Shown here: positions 55,825-64,000 of the stretch, piece by piece
Position numbering within the stretch: position 1 is the stretch's first letter
Layout: every line of letters begins with the position of its first letter
Origin: Poa pratensis
Taxonomy: Eukaryota; Streptophyta; Magnoliopsida; Poales; Poaceae
Assembly: GCA_947311845.1 (NCBI GenBank)
Contig: CAMZMU010000116.1
Span: 5,843,196 to 5,907,195, forward strand
Length of the DNA: 64,000 nt
Direction of reading: 5' to 3'
Notes under the pieces: model-generated
What the model saw: only the letters and a program-made list of their open reading frames with translations
Database searches by the model: none
What the model was told of the DNA's origin: nothing
Made by a program: the position numbers and the translations under genes

Positions 55825-57890
55825 TCACCGGTCGGATACCTGCGGGCCACCGTAACGAACACTGCACATCTTCAGATCCCCCGGCATCTCGATCTCCTTC
55901 AGCCACGCGAGACGCCGGCCTTCTTGTTCGTTGTTGATCAGCTCAGTGCCCGTCACTGTGGACAGGAAGACAAATTAGTTAGCCTTCGACAGTAACATTC
56001 AATGAGCTTTAGATAAATTTAATTAGCAGACGCATCATCACGTGATTACCGACCAACGATCAAACGTCAGAGGAGCCAAATCATCTTTGGGCTGAAACTA
56101 TATTACTTTAATACTGTCCTAAAAAATGTACGCCTAGCGCATTTTGGTACATTGTATATCTACGAGTGGGCTCAACATTCTATGTTTCTAAAACCCACAG
56201 GATCGCAAAACCGTGTGCTTATACCTCTGATCAGATGCACATGATGCAGATGCAGTGTATCATAAACAAAGCCACCTGCAGCCAGCTGCATGTTGTTATT
56301 TAACTAACAGACCTCTTTCTCCATTCAGTGGGCGGCTTCCAAGGGAAACTGCTGTTTTGAGGATGTAAAAGTCATATATATGTTTCAACTTGCAATTGAT
56401 GCCTAGGTCATCTTTCTTAATTAATTTCCTCTCGCGTTGTTGGAAAAAAGGACACAGACTGCCAAAATTCAGAAGTGGTAGCAAGTCCACGATGTATCTA
56501 GCTTAGATTTCTGAGATCAAAACTGCCAACTTACTGGGATGCTGGGAGTATGGAACATCCGTGTAGTACGTGCAGTCCCGGTCCTCTTCAATGGAGTAAG
56601 GGGGGCCAAGGACGTCGAGGATCGCACATGGCGCGATGGCCCTGAACCGGTGCATGTTGCCTCCCGCCATCGGGTACAGGACCGATGTGTCACACGGTGC
56701 GGTGAAATCATCGTCCACGACCAGTTGTGCCAACCTCACTGCAAGCGAAAAAGTCTCGACGTTATAGCGCATTTGCGCCCTGGAGGATCGGACAGGCAGT
56801 CCACAGTGAAAAAATGCAGAATGGCTGGGAAGCTCACATCCATCAGCAGGCGACGAAGCACCACTCTCGGCGGGATCGGCACCCACCCAGTCGTATGACT
56901 TGATGTGCATCGATCCGAGGAGCAGCTTGCTGAACACCGTCATCCCGGGGTGGTTGTGGAGAGGGATGATTGCATTCTGCGGCAAGAACAAGATGACCAA
57001 CTGCAGAGTATAGAGCATGCATCAGCACTAGATCATTTCGCCTAGCTGATAACACGATTCAGCTTAAACAGTGCTGCCACTTACAGAGAAATTTTCAGAT
57101 TTGTATATGGTGGTGTGTGTAATCGTTGGGTTCCGTTGGGCCACATCTCTAGCCCTGAAGAACGCCATGTCCGAGCTGAGGCCGACGTCCTCGGGCCTCA
57201 TCCTGTCTGCAGATAACACCACCGGCAACTAAAATTCAGTTAATCAAGTACCACAACATCTCCGGCACTTTTGTGCAACTGACACTACCGAGTGCATTTC
57301 GTCTAAACATCTTGTATGTTCAGAACAATCGTCAGCATTAGCCAGTCAAGCTCCACCTCAAAAATTAATTCTAACTGATCATTAATTAATTTCTAACGGA
57401 TGCTACAAATTTGGAACAACGAACATTTGATTTCGTCACCGACCATCTCGCACGCCGCGAATTTACCGAATTGCATTGAACGAATTCACGAACTTGTTTA
57501 GTTTTGTACAGTACTAGTGGACAAGATTCAGCAGATCGGGAATGCTGCTGGAACTAGCTCAGAGCCGAGGCAATTAAGGGAACTAGCTACGTCTGAGGCA
57601 ATCAAATCAATGCAAAGCATGTCAGCTGGTACTAGTAGTAGCAACGGTAAGATGGTCGCCGTACCGAGGATGGCGCAGAGCAGGTCGACCTCGGCGGGCG
57701 CGGGCACGGTGCCGGGGCCCCTGAATACGGCGCGGCAGGCCTGGAAGAGCCGCTGCAGGGCCCCGGCCGCCGCCTGCCTCCTAGGCCTCCTCGCCCCTGC
57801 CGCCGCCGCTGCCGGCTTCGCCGCCAGCACCCGCCTCCTCTTGGCCGCCGCCGGCGCCGCCACTCCCATCTCCGCCATCCCCGCCCCCAT
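55825..57890 (-). CDS. Plant cysteine oxidase (thiol dioxygenase), 281 aa, 5 exons
   Basis: Exons 57890-57665, 57206-57085, 57000-56838, 56738-56535 and 55955-55825 join in phase to 282 codons. The cupin fold carries the 3-His iron site: H131 and H133 in PLHNHPGMTVFSKLLLGSMHIKSYDW (split here as HNHPGM and GSMHIKSYDW) and H200 in GGNMHRF. The family block DVLGPPYSIEEDRDCTYY and the Asp-Arg-like segment after it are present. The N-terminus is Ala-rich with KRRR, possibly a nuclear signal. PCOs use O2 to oxidise N-terminal cysteine of ERF-VII factors and related proteins, marking them for the Arg/N-degron pathway, so they sense hypoxia; this is family knowledge. The start is the first ATG in the frame; upstream TTG is not used. 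No lesion is seen. Confidence 0.93.
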
Positions 57891-58360
57891 CGATTCGCTC
57901 AATCACCACCACCAAAGAAGAGATCTTTTTACTCGGCCGGTAGAATCCTGAAGCAAGAAGGTTGTTAATTGTGGGGAAGGAGGAGCGGCAGTGATGGCGA
58001 GATATATGCGGCCGCGACAGTGCGAGCAGGGAGGGAGGGAGGCGGTGAGGAGAGAAACCGGGGGCTCGATGAATACGATCCGACCAGAGGGAGAGGAAGT
58101 GGGACGGTGCGGGCGGGGGAGCAAATCAATCCGGTGGGTGGGGAAGAGGGAGATGGGGGTGGTGTAGCTAGCGTGGCGCCCGCCATTTCTGGCAAAACCA
58201 CCTGCGGGGCATGGCCAGAATCCACAGTTTTGTCGCCCAAACGTCTTCTTCTATTCACGTGCCGGCGGAGACTAGCATGCATGCTTGCACAACACAAGGG
58301 ACAAATTAGCCTTCGGAAATTCCCAAGCGTCGTACTCTCATCCGACCTCAAAGAAGTGGA
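57891..58360 (-). promoter_or_regulatory. PCO promoter/leader region
   Basis: GC- and CT-rich minus-strand sequence upstream of the PCO ATG. No clear TATA box; no hypoxia element could be identified with confidence. Confidence 0.4.
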
Positions 58361-58574
58361 CGTTTAGGTTTGAAATTTATCCGCAAAAGAGTGTATTTTT
58401 ATATTCCTAATGCATTTTGAAGTGGAAAAAAAATATTTCTCTCTCATTACACGGGAATCAAGGCCAATAATGTTCAATGTATGATATGTATGATAGTATC
58501 CTCATTTTCTACATGCACTTAGATCATTGGAGAGAGGGAATTAAGGAGGAGAGATATGGTGGTTTGCATATTCC

Positions 58575-58652
58575 CAATACATTTTTTAATCCGTTCCATA
58601 ATTTGTCTTGAAATTTCTATATATTCACTTATTTGAGGACGGAGGGAGTAGG
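58575..58652. mobile_element. Stowaway remnant
   Basis: Ends GAGGACGGAGGGAG before TA; the left side (TAATCCGTTCCATAATTTGTCTTG) is degenerate. Confidence 0.55.
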
Positions 58653-58994
58653 TGAGTTTACGTTACGCACGGGTGTTCTCCGTATGGCGGTCTCTCAACG
58701 CCAATTTTCCTTCCACATATTACATGAAACGATCCCCGCCGCCACCGTGCTGACAACATCATTAGTACTACTACCTCTTCAAAATGGTGACGCTTATTTT
58801 AAATTGGAAGGAGTAGTTGTCGAACTGGAAATCTCAGGGCAATTTACCCCGATCACGGATCACTGATCCGATCAGCGGTTAGACCTCACCCTCATGGGTC
58901 ATTGATCATTCTTGGCCACAAATCAAGAATGATCTATTCCATGAAGAAAGGTTTCTTAGGTTAATTGATGAGTCAGTTGGTGTGTAAATATGTA

Positions 58995-59117
58995 CTCCCG
59001 CCGTTCACAAAAGGATGTCTCAACTTTGCTTAAAAGTGGAGGTATCTATACATGCAACATGTCTAGATACATCCACTTTTGTACAAACTTGAGACATCCT
59101 TTTGTGAACGGAGGGAG
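58995..59117. mobile_element. Stowaway MITE, 123 bp
   Basis: CTCCCGCCGTTCACAAAAGGATG pairs with CATCCTTTTGTGAACGGAGGGAG; TA on both sides (58993-58994, 59118-59119). Near-perfect hairpin. Confidence 0.93.
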
Positions 59118-59473
59118 TACAAAAGTTCCGCCGATGGGTTATTTCTAAATTTGCAGCACAATGGAGCGGTGGCGCTCATCACATGTTGAATATATGCACA
59201 AGTATTCAGGCAATGAAAAAGTTTCCGTCGCAGACTATCATTATGCAAATTTGAAAATTACACGATTTCTATAGACTTGGTCCCGCATGGAGAAGATTGA
59301 CTTAAGACAAAGCTACAACTTATATTAATTTTATATTAATTTGATGCAGAGGGAGTAGTAACTGATTAGTTAAGCCATAAACATTGTGTGAAACTGACTT
59401 CGAGTCATATGGAGATCCATAGCAAACTCCTATCCAAAATAACGGTTTTGAGATGCTAAAGTGAAAGGGTATC

Positions 59474-62400
59474 TGTGAGGACCTCGGATTAAGTACCCGA
59501 GATACTCGTTATGTTTCCTGCAACAATCCCGTGATCAGTCTGTTGCTGCACATAACTCGAATTGGTATCACAGAACACCCCAAAAATACCGAATAAATAT
59601 ACTTACGTGATTGAAGTCATAAGCTTCAACAGGTACTTGCAGCGGAATCACCAAACAACGTGGAGCCCAAGTCATTCGCCTTAACCCTACAGGCAGCTGA
59701 CTGGGAAGCGCCCTAGTTCGCAAGGACGTCAGTGAACTCCTCTTCTTCGAACTGCTTCTTCTTCCAAAATCTGGCTAAGACAATAGCCAGGGACGAAACC
59801 AATATGAGTACATTTGATTGTACTCGCAAACTACCCCAACAGGAGCATGCACTAGTTTTTAATTTTAAAAGACTTTTATTTTAGAAAAACATCACTATAT
59901 CTTTATTTAAAAAGGGAAGAGTAGATTTGTAATCCTGTTGAAGACAAAACATTTTGGAAAGTAGTTTTCTCACCTACCTTTGTTGAAAAAGGTAAGAAGT
60001 CTTTTTAAACCTTTTTCCCGAAAATATACCTTCGTTTTAAAAGGTGAGAAAACCCCTTAAAACTTTTTCCTCGAAAATCACCCTCTTGTCCCTTTCTCCG
60101 AAACCTCCTGGTTTCTGATCATACCCCTTCAGGGTTACTTATTTTACCAGCAACCTCATACCATACCCTCGGTATAGTTGCATAAAACAATTTCCACTCA
60201 TTTTCCTTTCAAACCCAAAACTTTGTAAAACTTGCACATGGTCTTAGGACAGCCTTCCAACTGTCCATATCGAGGACTCGGCTATTCGAATAGTTTTACC
60301 CTCTGCAGAGGTAGCACGCTTTTCCCACACCCATCCGGTCACTCATCGTGTCAGCCACGTCCCGCCATACCAGAGGTATGCGAAGTTGAGTTCCCGGCCA
60401 TAGCCTGTCCTTTGCTCATGCTAGTATAGGATCCTACCGCTACGAAACCGGTTCCATCGACACTTAAATCCATGCCCGTTGGAAACTAAGTGTGAGGACT
60501 TCGTAGTTCTGCCCGGCGGACCCAAGGGAGCCCTTCAATCCTCTTTCTTCTTTACGCTCATACCGGCTTTCGGTAGACTTCTTTTAAGAGGACCCAGGTC
60601 AGGGGCAGGTCACCAAACCATCCCCTCATGGAACGAGGTCATCCTCGTTGTTGAGGCATCCAGTACTAACACGAGCAAATTATATGACTACGCCCTTGCC
60701 CATATGTGGGTAAATGTGGTCGCACAGGTTATCGGTTGGTAGTCATGGTACAAAGACACAATGTGCATTTTTCATAAACATCACCACACTTCACTTCTCC
60801 ACTTCCATACCGACATCCCGGTATACCATAATTCATCCAAGGATTTTCAAAGGAGTTTTGAATAAACAAAGTTTTTCCCATCCTATAGTTTTATATAAAC
60901 AACTGATATCTCTACATAGAGTGACAAAATAGTTTTTCATAAACTTTTGAAAAGGTTTTCACGATCATTTCCAATTTTCTTAGCAAAATACTTTTAACCA
61001 AAACTTGGGTGGTTCGTAATCCACCAAAAAGATTTTTCACAGAAGGTTTTGGAGTAAAACAAATTCATTTCGAAATCATTGTATACCACTGACACCTCTA
61101 TATCGGGTGTCTTAATAATATACTTGTAATTTGGAAAAGGGTTTTCAAAATCATAGCTTTCGTGGCAAACACCACGTAAATCATTATGCTAATTATAAGT
61201 AAAACAGGTAAATCAAAATAGATGTATATAGATGCAAGCTCAGTGAAGTAGCTTGCCTGGTTTCAGCATAATGTCCCTGGATTTCTCCTTGTTGATCAAT
61301 ATAATAAAAATCCCATCCTTCCTCGATCAATTCTCTCCAAATACCACTCCGGTAGCGTTATTATCTAGCGTCGCAAACAGAGAAATAAACAACAATCAAT
61401 ACACCAAACAAACCACAAGTGGTACACAAACAAATAACAACCACAAGCATCAAACTAATCATTCAAGCAACCAACTAGGATCTACACTTACAAGGGCCTT
61501 ATACTAATCAGTAGTCTAACACTTATACACAAGCTAGGGCCATAGATCTCAAAATTATCTTAGGCAAGGATGAGCAACTAACATCTTTATTTAAACAGGA
61601 AATACTTCAGACAAAAGTTAAGTCACCAATTAATCTCTACAAGCCAAAATACTTCACCACACATCAATCACTCAATCCTCAAAAGGGAAAACAACTACTC
61701 ACATCTAGTTGACAAAAAGGTTACTACAAACATGCTTAGGGTTGAGAACCCTACTTTTCAATCAGAATGCAATGGAACCAGTGGGTGTTCCACTTTCATA
61801 ACAAGGCATTAGGAGGTTAAATATCCTCTGGCTATAATAGGAAACTTACTAAAACAACAACACAACATAAGGCTACTCATGCTGGTGAGTCCTAAATAAT
61901 TATAACTATTCCCCAACTAAACATGCCTTGCTAAGGACCAAATAATAGGTAACAAGGGATGACATGCTACAATATCAGTAGATATGAAGGGCTACTGATG
62001 CTCAAACAACACTTTCTAAAATCATGCCACATAATGGATTTTATACCCAAACAAATCCTAAACACTAGGAAATTCTAGGGAATATCCATACTAGTGATAG
62101 TATTCCCTAATGAACACAAGCAACACTAAACTTTTCCTAACATGCTATAAACAAGAGTTAACACACTCATAACAGAGAGTACAGCACCTATGCATGCTAG
62201 AAATCACAAATAAGACACTAATGCATTCCACAAAATTAAATAAACTATAAACAAGAATTAACAGAAAAAGCATTAAAACTAGTTATGCACACCAAAAATA
62301 ATACATAGCTCTAAAAATCACACCAAGCTAGGATTAGGTACCCCTAAGCATACAGAAGGCTACACAATTGGATTCACATCAAAACTCATCACCAAACACT

Positions 62401-64000
62401 TTACAAAAATCCTAAGATGGCTCTCTGGTCATTTACCAAAGTGGATGCCATTTTATTTAGGAAGCTCATTTGCATAAGAGGCAAATTGCTACGGCTAGGT
62501 ATCACTTAGATCTTTCCAAATCAGTTGAGTTTGCATCAATAGCTATCTTAGAAAAATAGTTATTGGGTTTTTGGTAAAAAGCAGTAGTTCTGGCTCACGT
62601 TTATTTTCTCCAAAAATATTTATCCAAAAGTGTTTCTACCACTTGGATCTGGCTAGGAATATGCTAGGGTACCTCCATGATTTTTGGTTTGGGCAGAACC
62701 AGGGTTTTCATAATTTATTTTGAAATAAACTAAGAGGACAGAACAGAAATATATAGAAAGGAATCAACCTCCAGAAAAAAAAAGAGTTGGGCCAGATCTG
62801 CCCAGATCCGAGCCGAGCCACGGAGACGGCGGCCCATCCAGCGGCCCATGTGCGAGCGAAACGGTACGCCGTCTTCTTCTTCCCCGTCAGCACGCACAGA
62901 GCACGCGGCGACGGGCAGGGAGCAAGGCGGGGACGGCTTCGGCGACTCCGGCGACCTGAAAGGGAATGGGGAGGTCCGTGAGGAAGATCTCGGCAAGGGG
63001 TACACATGGATGCGATAATGGCGAGGAATGGTGGGCTGAGCTGCTCGCGAGCTTGCTCGACAAGCCGCGGCCAGGGAGGACGATGCGGAGGACGACAACG
63101 GCGATCCCGGGCTCCAATCTGCGATTCCTCGCATGGAGAGAGAGAGGATGACGCGGTACGGCTTTTGGTAGGCTTGGATTTGGTCGGGGAGGCCTCTCTC
63201 GCCGGCGGGGCGCGTCGGCGGCTTCGGCCGGGGTTCGTGTTCATGGAGGAAAATGAGAGAGGGGGAGAGTGGAGGAAAAGAGTGAGCTGGGGGAGCAAAG
63301 GGTGGCGTGGGGTGGTTCTTATCTTCTCCTCCGCAGCAAGGAGGGAGGGGGCCACGGCATTGACGACGGGAGGAGCACGGCAGCGTGCGAACACGGCGAC
63401 GTGGGCACGGCAGCGTGCGGGAGGTGCCACGGCTGTCCCGGGTGCAGAGCTGAGGTGAAGGGGGAGAGCAGAGCAGTCAGAGGCCAGGCTTCGCGAGGGA
63501 GAGGTGCACGGCAAGGGGCGACCACGGCAACGCCGGCGTGAGGGGCACGGCGCCGTGCCGCTGCTACAGGAGGTCAACGAGGAATTGCAAAACGCCCCCT
63601 GAACTTCTTTCTCCTCTCACCGATAGGTCCTCGTCTAATCCTTTTATTTCCTTTTTAAAACCAGTAGGGTTTCCGGAATTTAATTGAGGTGCTTAAACAT
63701 TTTACAAAAATTAGAGAAAATTCATGTAGCCTCCCATATATATGAGGAAGCTCCACAAAAATTGGTTTTACAAAATAAAATGTTTTGCGCAATATTTGTT
63801 CATAGAGTTTAAATAAATCATTTTTGGAAATTAATAATTTGATACTCCTTTAATATTTAAAACCAGTGATAAAATATGGTTTTTGAACTTTTGGAACTTC
63901 TTTGACAAATATGATAACTTCAAATAAGTTTTATTTTCATAGAGAAAACCTTTGTTTTGAGGAAATAGAGAATTTGGGAGGGGATTTATTTAGGAAGATC
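59474..64000 (-). mobile_element. Possible long LTR or LTR-retrotransposon portion
   Basis: At 59474 a sharp change begins with TGTGAGGACC; on the minus strand this is an end ...GGTCCTCACA, fitting an LTR 3' end (CA). The next 4.5 kb is uniform, non-coding, mostly AT-rich, with a GC-rich CT-biased zone at 62.8-63.6 kb that resembles an LTR promoter/leader on the minus strand. The other end is outside the window. No gag/pol motif, PBS or target duplication was verified. Confidence 0.4.

Noticed and set aside
57888..57902. Earlier start of PCO at 57902
   Set aside because: Codon is TTG; the ATG at 57890 is the first real start.
62708..63577. 289-aa minus ORF
   Set aside because: Low-complexity Pro/Arg/Ser/Ala composition in a GC-rich zone of a probable LTR; several frames are equally open.

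Overview
This window is nuclear DNA from a grass, most likely a Triticeae cereal (wheat/Aegilops/barley group). The reasons are GC-rich first exons with AT-rich GT-AG introns, many Stowaway miniature elements with termini of the CTCCCTCCGT type, Helitron ends, a PIF/Harbinger transposon and GC-rich retroposons. I see no rRNA gene, tRNA gene, CRISPR array or prokaryotic operon. The organism is inferred from sequence style only.

Layout. 1-727 (minus): 5' end of a coiled-coil NLR immune receptor running off the window. 1107-4871: a complete-looking PIF/Harbinger transposon with an intact three-exon transposase and a Myb/SANT-like ORF1, inserted about 380 bp upstream of the NLR start. 5.0-20.1 kb: a nested repeat block holding a Tourist-like MITE, two retroposons with target-site duplications, three Helitron termini sets, tandem repeats and copies of the NLR upstream sequence.

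20.2-40.0 kb is a gene island with four genes. DONSON-like (plus, 15 exons) carries a one-base frameshift in exon 14. AMEIOTIC1/DYAD-like (plus, 6 exons, 863 aa) and a 315-aa SKA-like kinetochore candidate (plus, 9 exons) follow. A 635-aa CAT-type cationic amino-acid transporter (minus, 14 exons) ends the island. All four reconstructed by hand with GT-AG introns and consistent codon phase; DONSON closes only if one base is restored.

40-55.6 kb is again repeat-rich and gene-poor: Stowaway elements, a pair of diverged direct repeats, a Helitron with both canonical ends (44604-47379), a LINE RNase H remnant interrupted by a MITE with a 10-bp target duplication, and a 983-bp element with terminal inverted repeats of about 110 bp. 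55.8-57.9 kb (minus): a plant cysteine oxidase, the oxygen-sensing thiol dioxygenase of the N-degron pathway, in 5 exons (281 aa). 58-64 kb: Stowaway elements and what looks like a very long LTR.

Three neighbouring genes (DONSON, AM1-like, SKA-like) would all act in chromosome replication or segregation. Linkage in plants need not mean co-function, and the SKA call is tentative. I found no clearly new biological system. The strongest leads are the DONSON lesion and its upstream ORFs, an in-frame stop-free mini-intron in the transporter, the repeated short coiled-coil exons of the AM1-like gene, and the Helitron cluster.
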